Part shown: positions 12,245-23,106 of the stretch, piece after piece
Position numbering within the stretch: position 1 is the first letter of the stretch
Layout of the letters: each line of letters starts with the position of its first letter
NCBI RefSeq assembly: GCF_002865645.1
Contig: NW_020194684.1
Coordinates: forward strand, 5,061,952 to 5,125,951
Direction of reading: 5' to 3'
DNA: 64,000 nt
Source of the DNA: Hyaloscypha bicolor E
Taxonomy: Eukaryota; Ascomycota; Leotiomycetes; Helotiales; Hyaloscyphaceae
Translations under genes and position numbers: made by a program
Notes under the pieces: model-generated
Database searches by the model: none
Told to the model about the DNA's origin: nothing
Seen by the model: only the letters and a program-made list of their open reading frames with translations

Positions 12245-13941
12245 GGGTAAGCGAATTGAAGGCAGCTTGCGATGTACGGATGGCCGTAAAAAACCACTGA
12301 AGTCCATTGTCCTGGTCAAAGTTGGACAATAATCTAGACTTTGGAGAGGTAGGACTTGAATATTATAGAGCGTTCGAGACTTTGAACTGTCATTGAATGT
12401 ACTGTACGAGAGCTCGAGGGGAGGGTTTGAAATGTCCCTCTGGGCTTAGTCCATTCATTCGGTGCTGCTTTTCATGTCCATCGCCAGCGGAGGCAAGCGA
12501 GTGGATTTACTGGAGGGAAGGTACAAGCTTCCGTGGACGGCAACAAGTGGAGAATCTCTTACCTGAATAATCAATGGGCATAGTGCTTCCGATTGGCCTG
12601 CAGCAAGAGACATGATGTCTCGGCCAGCGATATGAGACCCCAAACTCTAGCTTGCAGTACGCCAAATAGAGCCTATCACAAGTAGTAGGGCAGATGGAAT
12701 GGCCGCTTTAGTGTGACGGTAAATTGGACGTCTCCGCAGTGGCATGCTGCTTGCTGCCTTGTGCGTTCTGCTTCCGAGGTGTCCTACCACGAGTAGAGTA
12801 TTGATATCGAAAGGTCTTGGTTCTTTCGTAGTGACAGACATTTTGGTTGCTGAGTAATCAGGAAAAGAAAGATGATAGAACCAAGTGAAGTGGGATATAT
12901 TTTGTGACTTGTCATGTTTCGGATCTTCTGCCAGAGCGCTCGGGGGGGGGGTGGCTGCGATATAAGGCCCACAAACCTGTGTACCCAGAAAATATCAGAC
13001 AGTAAAAGCTTAATTTGGCTATCAGGCGGGACTGTGATGTTCCTAGAGTGGATAGGATACTTTTGTTGTTAATGCCAATGCCACTTGGATGTTATGACAA
13101 GGCTAGGGAGGAGAGAAAAAATATATAAGCGTCCGATCAATGTGCAAAGTGCAGGTCTCAGACGTCATCTCGCCGGAGAAACAAACGGCCAAGAAGGGTC
13201 AATGTGTTGAATGCACAGTAGGTTATTCAAGGCGTAATTGACATCTTAGGAATAATTGGCCAAGATGAGGATTGAGGCTTCAGGATGGTGCGATATATGC
13301 ATTGAGAAGGAACGGAAACCCCAGTAGCTGGCTGCATTACTTCGTATTTCCAGATGTTGATTCTTTCCCGTGGAGAACAAGCACAACAAAATCGGGGCCA
13401 CGGAGATGCCGATTTTGGCTCTGAGTCACCTGCACTGACAATTTTAATGCATTCTCGTATACAGACTGGATATAGAGCGGGCGAGGTCGTTTCGGCTGAA
13501 GTCGGGACGACATCTGAGGTCACGGGATGGATCGGGTAAGGCTGAGCCACACAAACGGGCGCAAAGAGGCTCGAGTCGCCGACGATGACATGCTATTCCA
13601 AGAGTGGAAGAAGGCGTTTCGACGTGGATCCTGGTCCTGATCCACCTGAAACTTGAAGTCGCCGACATTCGTTATATGGAAGATCCTGAGCCATTGACTA
13701 TCCCCCACTTCTCTCTGCGAGCAGCTTACGAGAAATGTGCGTTGCTGATGGTGGCGCTCAGCCTCGATCGTGACCCGACCTGTCCTCTTTATAAGACTCA
13801 TCGACGACCAAGTCTCTGAGACATCTACTCCTTGCTACACAAATAATAACTCATTGCTTCTGTGGCAATCACTAATCTACCCTTTCACATCAATCAATTT
13901 TCTACTCTGGTACACGCAGGCGTGACTGCTTGTAAACCTCA

Positions 13942-15078
13942 ATGAACGTTGCACGAGTATCAACGAAGCTACCGCTCTCCAAACAAACAGCTGCACAGCT
14001 CTCAAAAGCTGTAGCAAGCTTCTCTCACTCCTACGGAATCTCCAGCACACCGGGTCTGCATCTGCACATTCAACCCTTACAGTCCCGACGCCAATTCTCC
14101 TCGACATCAAGAACTCGCCTTCGAGACTACTTCCCAGAGCCCGAAAAGGGCCAAATCTTCAAGACCGAAGCAGCATGGCCGCACCCAGGGTAATTGCTCT
14201 CCTAATATGATCAAAAAATGGACGTGCTAACGCATGTTTGTAGATACGATGGCGAGAAGATGAAGAAAGACATCTACTTCGCCCACCGCGAGCCGAAAGA
14301 CTTCTCCGACCGCATTGCGCTCTTCATGGTCCGTTTCTTGAGATGGGGAATGGATACCGCGACCCGATATAAACACCATGTTGAAACCCCGAAGATGATT
14401 GGCGATACCAACACCGTCAGCGAGACCAAGCCCTATGAAATGAGCGAACGAAAATGGCTCGTCCGAATGGTGTTCCTCGAATCCGTAGCTGGAGTTCCAG
14501 GTATGGTTGCAGGCATGCTACGGCATCTGCACTCTCTCCGCCGCATGAAGCGGGATAATGGCTGGATAGAGACATTATTAGAGGAGGCGTATAATGAGCG
14601 TATGCACCTACTCACCTTCTTGAAGATGGCCGAACCAGGCTGGTTCATGCGATTTATGATCCTCGGAGCCCAAGGCGTCTTCTTCAACAGCATGTTCCTC
14701 TCCTACCTCGTCTCCCCCCGTACTTGCCATAGATTCGTCGGCTACCTCGAAGAAGAGGCAGTACTCACTTACACGCTTGCCATCCAAGACATCGAGGCTG
14801 GCAAGCTCCCGAAGTGGACTGATCCCAACTTCAAGGTTCCTGACCTTGCGGTGAACTATTGGAAGATGCCGGAAGGCCATCAGACGATGAAGGATCTGCT
14901 TTATTATATTCGGGCGGATGAAGCGAAGCATAGGGAAGTCAACCATACGCTGTCGAACTTGAAGCAGAAGGAGGATCCGAATCCCTTCCTTAGTGAATAT
15001 AAGGATAAATCGAAGCCGCATCCTAGCAAGGGCTTGGCGGTCAAGCCGACGGGATGGGAGAGAGATGAGGTCATCTGA
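13942..15078 (+). CDS. aox1: Mitochondrial alternative oxidase
   Basis: A ubiquinol oxidase of the inner mitochondrial membrane that passes electrons from ubiquinol to oxygen, bypassing complexes III and IV. Two exons (13942-14189, 14244-15078; intron 54 nt) give 360 aa, the usual size of fungal AOX. The N-terminus ([20 protein letters not shown], then [16 protein letters not shown]) is a typical mitochondrial presequence. The four helices with the di-iron ligands are intact: [21 protein letters not shown] (E-x-x-M-H), LEEEAVLTY and [12 protein letters not shown] (E-x-x-H). Membrane-associated segment [18 protein letters not shown] is present. Fungal AOX genes are often induced when the cytochrome pathway is blocked; no specific regulatory site can be named here. 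The identification is secure. Confidence 0.97.
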
Positions 15079-15834
15079 ACCTTGGTCATGCAACAATTGC
15101 AATTTAGGATAGGTTGGGTCCGGTCAGGAGTTCTTGATTTTTGGTTAGAGACGAGGCGTTAAGGATGATCAGAATGATCAACAAGAATAATGGGACAGAA
15201 CAAGATCAGCTTGCAGACACGACTTCACTCACCACACGACTGTACATAGACGGCCGGGACCACTGAGAAACGGCGTTCTGGTGGAAAGATCTCCTATTCT
15301 CGAAAACCTAGATACCAATTCGCATTGTCCATAGCTCATCCTAGACCTAGAAGTCCAAGGCAAAAGGTTATTGTAAGGTTAATCCTACAGAACGGACTTG
15401 AAAATATAGACGAAACTTCATTGTACAGAAGACATTCCAATGTACCGATGCACTTCCATATGCAGACGAGACTTCAGTCTCCAGACGAAGATAGATTGCA
15501 GAGAAATAACGATCAATTAGATCATTAAAAATTTCAGATCACACAATAGCATTCAATTGATTGATTGATTCACATCTCATCAACCCGCCAAATCCAGACG
15601 CCACCTTGTGAAAACATCTGAACCGTCTTCCCTAACTAAATGACCCTCGTTATGCACTCGAATCTCAAGTGAAAATACCCTATGTGCTATCTATGCACAA
15701 GGGCTTCACATTATCTGAAAACGAGCGAATATATTAGACTCGCTCAGCTTCCACTTGACTTCCTCTCCAAACCTCATTTCATCTGTCTCATCCAACTCTC
15801 ACCCTTGTTCCACAAGCTGTGTTTGTTTGCCCGT
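15079..15834. other. Convergent 3' intergenic region
   Basis: 756 bp between the stops of the alternative oxidase and DUF726 genes. It contains a short GATT repeat near 15555-15570 and A/T-rich 3' sequence. I see no gene or RNA. Confidence 0.55.
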
Positions 15835-18800
15835 CTATGCAAAACTCATCTCAATCTCCCTCTCCCTCCCAAACTCCTCGTCCTCGTCCGCCCAAGCATT
15901 ATGATCTAAACTGATAGCCGGCAGCGCTGTCGGCAGCGGTAGAGTGCTACTACTCTTCAACGACGGCCTCCGCAACGTCGCTGCTCTGTCTGTCGGTTCT
16001 GCACTCGAGGGTCTGAAGGATGACTGCGAGAGATTCGGGGAAGGCGAAGAGTGGAGAGGTAGGTGGTTGAATGATCCAGATGCGGAGGGCGGTGGTGATT
16101 GGTAGGATGTGTCGAATGTCATTGAGACTTCGTCATCTCCCCTCCCAGATATGGAAGGAGATCTGTAGACAGGGGGGCGTTCACTGATTGAGCCGCGTGG
16201 TGAATGTGCTGGTGAGGGCCGTAGAGGAGGATTTGGCGTCAGCATGGTAGCCGCGTCGTAGGATTTTGTTTCTCGAAGTGAGGTGCGAGGATTGGCGGTG
16301 CTTGGGGACCCGAGATCAAGCTTCATGGGTGGGAGTGTCGATTTTAGCTCCCTGACTTCCATCTGTTCGCTCGCGAGCTCGGCGCGGATGGCGTCGATGT
16401 CAAACAGTACGCCGTGGTTGTTACCTTCAGCATCTTCTGTTCTGCTAGCTTCGAAATTGCCCTTGGATTCCTCGTACGTCTCCCACTCTTTCTTCCCGAG
16501 GACATTCTTCTTCCTACTCAACCAGCCAAACTTGCTGCCCTTCTCTCCTTTCTTCTTTTCAAAATCCTTGCGTGCTTCTTCGATCTCATTGATGAGTTCT
16601 CGTTGACGCTTTGCATGGTTCTCCGGGTCTGGGTCTTCGATTTCTGTGAATTCGTCGCTCTCTACCATCCAGCCCACCTCTCGCAGGAGTCGAGGCATTG
16701 CTGTTCGATATGCCATGTGACCAGGGACGAGCTCAGTCACATCAAGGTTCTCAAGCCCTGGGATTTCCTGCACAGGCGCGAGTCCGGCAACACGGCCGAT
16801 ACCACCGCTTGTCAAACGGAACAAATACCCCAAGATCCAGTCATTCTTCGCATAGCCGTTGACAAACCGGCCAGAAACAACAGCCCTAGCCCTTAGATAT
16901 TCGTCTTTCTTCGCCACTATTGGCGAGCCGAACAAGTAAACATTCTGCACGAGACCATAAGCCCCCTTTTTGGCGAGCTCTCTTAAGCAAGAGAAGATGA
17001 CCCTTGAGCCAAGGGAGTACCCCACAAAGGTGATAGGACGAGCGCCGAGATTTTGGTCGATAAGGGAGTCCGCAAGAATGAGACCTGCCGCATTAGCTCG
17101 GTCAAGAGACACAGTCCATGGATTATCAATTAGATAAGACAGCTTTGTCAAGACTACGGGTAATTGCAACGCAGCCATGAGACCGATTAGAATTGTGCTG
17201 CCAAGCACTTGTTGAAGGCCTTGAGTTAGAGCCTAATTTGTTAGTATAATTGAATGAAAGTGGCATATTATTACTCACCTCTGTGGCCAAGATATTGATG
17301 GTATCTCCCATACTCGTGAGCATCTCGGGTTCCCAAAGCACGGAATAGATATCTCCCATGATTGGATCAACGGTACTGTAAGGAAGTCGAACATCATCGA
17401 CCTTTCCCGTCATCCATCCTGAAACAGTAACGATCAAATTGACTCGTTTGTTGTTATGCAGGGGCCGATACTCGAAAGTTTTCACTGCGCCAGTCCTTCG
17501 ATTTGCAGCTCTCACGGCAATAATACCTCCAGATGTTGCGGCTCCCGTTGTGATGATCGCAGCTCCTCCAGCACCTGCAAGGAAACCACTGGTACCCGCG
17601 ACGCCAATGGTAGTAAATCCTGCAGCAAGTCCAGCACCAATCAAAGGAGCCAATAACCCTGCAGAGAGACCAATGACAAGACCGCCACCAACTGTAGCAA
17701 GGCCCATCATCATATAACGCTTCTTGAGAGCAAATTTCCTCCTGTTTTCTTTGTGCTCATCTTCATTCCAATTTTCCTTTTCAGCTGCTTGTTGCATTTC
17801 CAATGCATCTGTCACACGCTTTTCAAACCGACAGATCTCCAGCCAATCCACCCCCATATTCTTTCCAACCTTTTCTAGCAAGACTCTTGACCGAGAATCG
17901 TAGACGGAGTCTGCAATCAAGGTCAAGAACAGATCACAAAGAACAGTCCACCGAAGGTCGATATCAAGACTTTGCGTTGTTGGAAGTTGTGAGGGGGTTC
18001 GAACTTCAGGCAGATCATCACCCTCGTGCTCTTGGTATGGGGGAGGCATCTGTGCTGCCTCTTCTTCTTCCGGGCCTGGCGTCCTGTGACCCGTTGGAGA
18101 CGATATTGAAGGTCTCGGAGAGGAGACAGAAAGCCTAGAGCTCAGTCCCGTTGAAGTTACAGACCCCGGTCTAGGCGATGAGGCTTCAGCCACAGACGGC
18201 TCCTTTTCAGCCATGGGATTCTTTACTCTAGCATTCTGCATGAGGGTAGGAGTTAGATCCGCCGGTACAACGCCATGCTCAGCCAGTTGCTCGATCATAA
18301 TCTGTTCGGCTGTGCTGATGTCCATATGCGCATACAGCCGGACCATCATCTTCTGACCCCACATTTGCATGGCTTCAGCTGCAATTTGCATTTCCTTCTT
18401 GGTACCCTTCGATGCACCGATAATAGATTCTGCCTGCTTTATCATCTCCGACAGGATCAATCGAGTCATGCCAACATAGGCAATCCTTTGACCTTCGGTC
18501 AACAAGTCCTTCGTAGCTTGCATTTGAGAGACAGCATCGCGTTGCTCCTCGTCCTCTTCCTGACCGGCACCCGTCCCTCCATTGACTTCCTTGAATAGAT
18601 ACTGCGTGTTCTCGTCCAAACTTGTTGCAGATTGAACATCTTCATCTAGTTGTACCCTCGTATAACCTTTTCCTGCCCCGCCAAGCCCGGCATATGCATC
18701 TGCTTCATCGTCCGAAAGTTGTGCCTCCTTCGCAACAAGTTTATTATCGTCATCGTACATATCGAAAGGGGCATACGCGGGCATGGCCTGCCATTCATCA

Positions 18801-19528
18801 TCCTCTTTCTGTGGGGGTTCCACATCAGGTTGTGCAAGATGTTGATGAGACCACTCTGATATGCCCGCGCCTTTCGAACTTTGCCCTCGAGTGTGCCCAA
18901 TTGGAGATGTCACGCTGCTGCGGTTCTGGCTGTTACTCCCCCCTTTCGTCTGAGATTTCGAGACATCGATATCAGGCGGTCTCGAAGTTTCTGCGGCGGG
19001 TTTTGAGGACTCTTGGTGCTCGTCATTTTCTGGAGTTAGCTTTTGCACAGTCTCTCGGGGCTTCGTCACATCTGCATCTGGGGTTGGTGGTTCATCTGAT
19101 CGTTCCTTCTCAGCAGTTTTCTTCAGATCTGCACTTGTAGCAGGTTCACATTCCTGTGCCTTCTCCGAGATATCCTTCAGATCCGGAATAGGGGTCGCTG
19201 GTAGTGGTGTCGACCGAGCATCCTTAAAGTCCTCCTCTCCGCTCGATTCGCCGCCGCCCAGCCCAGTTTCAACTTTCAGTCTGGCTTCCGACTTGTCTGC
19301 AGACTCGGGCGCGTCCTTTACTGTATGGCCATTGACTCTCTCTTGAGACATCCCCGGACTCACTTCCTCCTCAGTATCGGTCTCCGCTACCGGCATCGCA
19401 GGCATATGTTTCTTGACAGGTAATCCAAACTCGTCAAGATCGGGCACTGTCCCAATCTGTGCCACAACGCCATTGTTAATCGCATGAGCCTTTTCTGTGG
19501 TGTTTGCTGCCTCGTCTACCCCCAGCAT
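15835..19528 (-). CDS. DUF726 / TMCO4-like membrane protein with hydrolase nucleophile motif
   Basis: A member of the DUF726 (TMCO4-like, alpha/beta-hydrolase fold) family; its substrate is unknown. Exons are 15835-17232 and 17279 upward, with a 46-nt intron 17233-17278. The N-terminal third is acidic and disordered. A helical domain (DLRWTVLCDLFLTLIADSVY) follows, then a long Gly/Ala-rich hydrophobic block (GLVIGLSAGLLAPLIGAGLA) likely to insert in a membrane. The hydrolase region has ITFVGYSLGSRVIFSCLREL, a G-x-S-x-G nucleophile elbow, plus NVYLFGSPIVAKKDEYLRAR. The first ATG in the open frame is at 19528 (MLGVDEAANTT). The frame is open to 19591, immediately after a TTAG, so a short 5' exon may exist. 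With the ATG at 19528 the product is about 1,215 aa. See the finding on the in-frame TAG just upstream. Confidence 0.88.
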
Positions 19529-19695
19529 ATTGCTGAAGCTGTCCACCACCTCGTCGGCCGGTGTCGATCGTGTGCTCGCATACAAATTCTCCTAACACGG
19601 ACTCATTTGCGTGTGGCCAAAGCCCTTTATGCTGGTATATGCTGGGGTATTCGTTTGTAGCAGACTCATGCTTGGTTGAATCATCAGGTCGTGGG

Positions 19696-19974
19696 TCAGA
19701 GGTCTTGATACGAAGGAGTGATGGCAGGGATTAATGCGCTACGGGAAAGCTTACTTGTTGGTTGGGCGGCCGCCTGCCAACATTCAGTGGCTGCAGCAAG
19801 TCGTGCAACGTCTTTCTGTCTGCCGTTGAGCTTTATGAGGCGTTGGAGCTGAACTTCATCTGACAGGGCTTTGCTTTCCGGCAGCCAATCTGCTTTGTTG
19901 ATTTCATGAGCTTCTAAGAATAAGAGCGTACTGCGTATGGCCACGTGAATATTGAGAATCCTTTCAGCAAACAT
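19696..19974 (-). CDS. Small protein-like ORF upstream of the DUF726 gene
   Basis: A 92-codon ATG frame on the minus strand (MFAERILNIHVAIRSTLLFL; later ALSDEVQLQRLIKLNGRQKD) is helical and charged, unlike random sequence. It lies only about 70 bp from the UTP23 stop codon. Near its end CCAACAA/GTAAGC is a good splice donor. Splicing to ATACCCCAG would extend it about 16 codons to a TAG that lies in frame with the DUF726 protein. It may be a separate small gene, or the 5' exon region of the DUF726 transcript. I do not recognise the family. Confidence 0.4.
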   Translation of the reverse strand: MFAERILNIHVAIRSTLLFLEAHEINKADWLPESKALSDEVQLQRLIKLNGRQKDVARLAAATECWQAAAQPTSKLSRSALIPAITPSYQDL

Positions 19975-20046
19975 TCACTCTTTATTGGGTATTAACTCCG
20001 AAAGTTCACATGAAAGGCAAGGCTATCAACAGACCTCCCTACAAAC

Positions 20047-21169
20047 TTAACCATCCTCATCAGCCATCTCCGGTTTAACAGGAGCTGCTCTACCACTATC
20101 CCCAGACTTGTGCTTCCTCTTGCGTTTTCCTTTGATACTGGCGAGAATGGGTTCTGATCCATCGGCTTGCTCCAGCTTTAATACTTTAGTCTTCAGATCC
20201 TTGCTTTCGGCCTCAGTAAATGTGGTAGCTGGTCCTTCCGGCTTTTTCTTGGATTTCTTAACAGCCAATGGATTCGGTCCTTTTGGTCCGTTAACGGCTT
20301 TCTTCCTCTTCGGCATATCCTCTTGAACACTCGATTCTTCCTTCACGTCTTCATCCTCCCTCTTCCTCTTCAGACTCCCACTTCCTCTCTTTAGTCCAGC
20401 CCTAAACTTCCCTCTCTCTTCTTTCTCCCTGTTCTCAGCCGTCGCCCCTGCCATCGGCTCCATAATCATCACACTGCGATTAATGTAACACTTCAACAAA
20501 TTAGTAACCTTCTTCTTTGGAGAGAAAGGAGGCGGGAGAGAGTCGGGAGCATCTCTCATTCTCCCGACCAGTGAAATAGGGAGCTCGGGGTATGGGACAA
20601 AGAAATTGGTTGGTTACCAGCGGCACGCCCAAAAGACCTCTCATAAATTTTCTGACCTCGGGTTCCTGGCTCGCAACCACATACCGATGTTTGTTTGTCT
20701 TGCTACCTTTGGCGTCCACTACTGAGGCGAGACAGTCTTTTGTGCTGAGAGGTTCAGGATAGTCTTCTGGTCTGTGATCACACCGCCGTCGCTCGTAGGT
20801 TTTTGCTTTATCTATGAGGAAGGAGACGCCTGGTTCTTTGGCAGCGGCGTATAGGTGTCGCATTGAGCATTGGGTTATCACTGTTTCTAATTAGCCCCTG
20901 ATACGATTCCGTATGGTAGCTGAAGAGCGTACTGGGCTTGACTTGTCCGTGGAGTGTTCGTTCCAGGCCCCCAATGAGATCCATCTTAAATCTATCGGCA
21001 TCTTTGATTATGTCTGCGTCCACTGAGAAGCCAACTTATTAGCATACTCGCGGACGAACCTGGGTTGGGTGGGAAGCTCACAGAGGACTTGGTAGGGTTC
21101 GCGGAATCCAAAGCTCAGCCCATACTGTTGCATGAGCTTTTTGTATTGCTTCGATCGTTTGCCCCTCAT
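20047..21169 (-). CDS. utp23: rRNA-processing protein UTP23
   Basis: A PIN-like protein of the small-subunit processome needed for early cleavages of pre-18S rRNA and release of snR30. Four exons (21082-21169, 20933-21022, 20618-20880, 20047-20490) give 294 aa. The N-terminus MRGKRSKQYKKLMQQYGLSF runs into YQVLLDADIIKDADRFKMDL. Then come ITQCSMRHLYAA, the zinc-type residues around YERRRCDHRPEDYPEPLSTK (C/H cluster), DCLASVVDAKGSKTNKHRYV and MRGLLGVPLCYINRSVMIME. The C-terminus is a lysine-rich nucleolar tail with KGKRKRKHK. Introns are 59, 52 and 127 nt. Splicing of the third joins PL to CYINRS in phase 0. Identification is firm. Confidence 0.95.
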
Positions 21170-21859
21170 ATTGGAGTTTGTTCACCCAAGTTTATGAAGG
21201 TTTGGGGGATAATTGAGGTTGGACGTGCAATGAGATCTGGGATTTTTCCACGCTAAAATTAAGCTCCCTAGATAACGAGCTTATCGCCTACAAGGTTCAA
21301 CGCGGCTCCGGTTAGTCATGATACACCTAAATCCGGGCCGAAACTCAATGTTTTTTATATTAACTTCCATAGCAGTGACAATAAAGTTTTTACACTTTTC
21401 TCGAGGGTAATGCTATAGACTGCGCATTAATTGATGTTATTTTTTAAGGGAACCTAAGTGTGCTGCTGGCTGTCAAAGGAAGTAATCGGGGGTTTGATTT
21501 TCGGCCCAGATTTCGGTGTATCACGACTAACCGGAGGCGCGCGCCCCCCCAAGTATCATTTTCATTTTCTCAAGTTTGGTCAAATATAGTTCAATTCAAC
21601 TGGGAGCTGCGCATATTTGCTTAAAACTCCCTCTGCTCCCACGAGATGACGTCTACGCTAAAGTATTACCATCCAAGTCTGTGACATCCATCTGAGTCTC
21701 CTCATGGCGTCCCCTCTGTCTCAGATGCTCGGACATCTGGTCCACTTTCCTTGTTTTGAGGAGCCCTGTATCTCTCCCCGGTTGCAAGAGCAGGGTATCC
21801 GAGCTGGTGGCGTCAATTGCTACCTTTAGATCGGGTCATTAATTCGTCTCTCTAATACG
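21170..21859. other. Intergenic region between UTP23 and PTC7 genes, holding a MITE
   Basis: 690 bp upstream of UTP23 and downstream of PTC7. Its middle third is the MITE at 21301-21541. The remainder shows no gene or RNA. Confidence 0.6.
21301..21541. mobile_element. MITE with 48-bp terminal inverted repeats
   Basis: The left end (21301-21348, beginning CGCGGCTCCGGTTAGTCATG) matches the reverse complement of the right end (21494-21541, beginning CGCGCCTCCGGTTAGTCGTG) at about 43 of 48 positions. The 241-bp element has no coding capacity and an AT-rich interior, as expected of a miniature inverted-repeat transposable element moved by a DNA transposase encoded elsewhere. I could not identify a clear target-site duplication, so exact outer borders are uncertain by a few bases. 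The arm mismatches suggest it is not recent. Confidence 0.85.
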
Positions 21860-23106
21860 TCACCCTTTATTCCGAACGCATAATGCAGCCACGACACTGA
21901 TATCGTCCAGTTTCCCTACCAATTTTTAGCTTAATTCTAGAAAGAGAACTTGGGTACTAACCTCCTTCCATTGCCAGACCCTCTTCCACAGCATGTTCCA
22001 TGAAGGGACTCTCTGCAAAAGGGTCTGTAGCAATGACTTTTGCAGCCTTCATCAGTTCCTCAGCAACAAACTTCATCCCACCTCCAGCTCCACCATATCT
22101 ATTACCAGAACTCTCCCCGCCTTCACCACTCTCCCATTTCCTTAAGCTGGTCACCACGTTCTCGATAATCTCGTGCTCCCATAAATTGTCAATGACTCCG
22201 TCCGACATGGCCAGAATCACATCGTTTTCTTCAATCTCAACCTTATCGATAACCGCATTTTCCCGAGGCGTGTCTGGGCTGTTGGTGCCTAGTTGTCGAG
22301 GGCAATCAAACCAATGCCATTGTTCTGTCGTCTTATAGATCAATTCAGAATGTCGAGGCCTTAAAACCAGGACTTGGGAATCACCAAGGTTGGTAACGTA
22401 AAGAAGAGGAGTCGCCGGTGCTTTAGGATCCAATCCCTGTTTTCGATAATGTAAAAGTGCTCCTGTTGCAGTGGTCGTTCCTTGCCAGTTATTTGGCTCA
22501 GATGTAGCTTTGATTGTCTGTTCATAGGCTTTCTGTAGACATTCGACGGGATTTGGCTCGTACTCTTCTCCGGCGGATCGTATTCGATGCGCGTCCATCT
22601 CTATTTCCAAGGCCCAGAAATGTAGTATCAACCGTGACCAAAGTCTGAAGATATTAGCACCAAGGATCTCCACACATAGATAGAACTCACCCTGCATGCC
22701 CGCCCGGCCGGGTAGACCAAGCCCCAACTCCGTCATTTGCGCCAATGAATTGATCACTGACGTATACAGCATCATCGCCGTTTGTATAACCCCGAATGAG
22801 TTCCCCATTCACAAAGGCGCGTCGATCACGGCTCCGGTGGTGGGTGCTGAGAGGGTCCGAGAAAGATCCTGACGGAGGAGATAGGAAAGGAGGGGGAAAC
22901 GGTCTTGGAGCTCTCTTTGCAAACAATGCGAGTCCAGTCTCGAATCGAAAGGGCGAGATCTCCCTTTGCAATGTAGGCGAGTCAGGGGTTGCGGATGTTG
23001 AGAATGTCAAGTCAGGCCGACATCTTGGAATGCTTTGGATGAGAGACCTGCGAGGCTGTGAGATGATGGCTCGCACTATTTGTGGTCGAAGAGCCGACCT
23101 CCTCAT
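21860..23106 (-). CDS. ptc7: Mitochondrial PP2C-family protein phosphatase (PTC7)
   Basis: A metal-dependent Ser/Thr phosphatase; yeast Ptc7 acts in mitochondria and controls coenzyme Q synthesis. Three exons (22691-23106, 21962-22644, 21860-21915) give 384 aa. The start MRRSALRPQIVRAIISQPRR is a basic mitochondrial presequence. PP2C motifs: SDQFIGANDGVGAWSTRPGG (metal-binding D-G), LLYVTNLGDSQVLVLRPR (G-D), VILAMSDGVIDNLWEHEI (D-G) and, in the short last exon, GKLDDISVVAALC (D-D). The final exon is only 56 nt and is reached through a 46-nt intron with donor GTTAGT. Without it the protein would stop early and lose the last metal-binding Asp. Confidence 0.93.

Larger units (their letters stand above)
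11425..13941. other. Long intergenic region with repeat relics, upstream of the alternative oxidase gene
   Basis: About 2.5 kb without a convincing gene. It contains an inverted-repeat element (11849-12064), a palindrome and hairpin (12184-12244), a nine-G run near 12942 and the presumptive alternative oxidase promoter at its right end. Several short frames on the minus strand (for example MSVTTKEPRPFDINTLLV at 12841 downward) could be spliced into a tiny protein, but nothing supports this beyond plausible splice sites. Confidence 0.5.
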
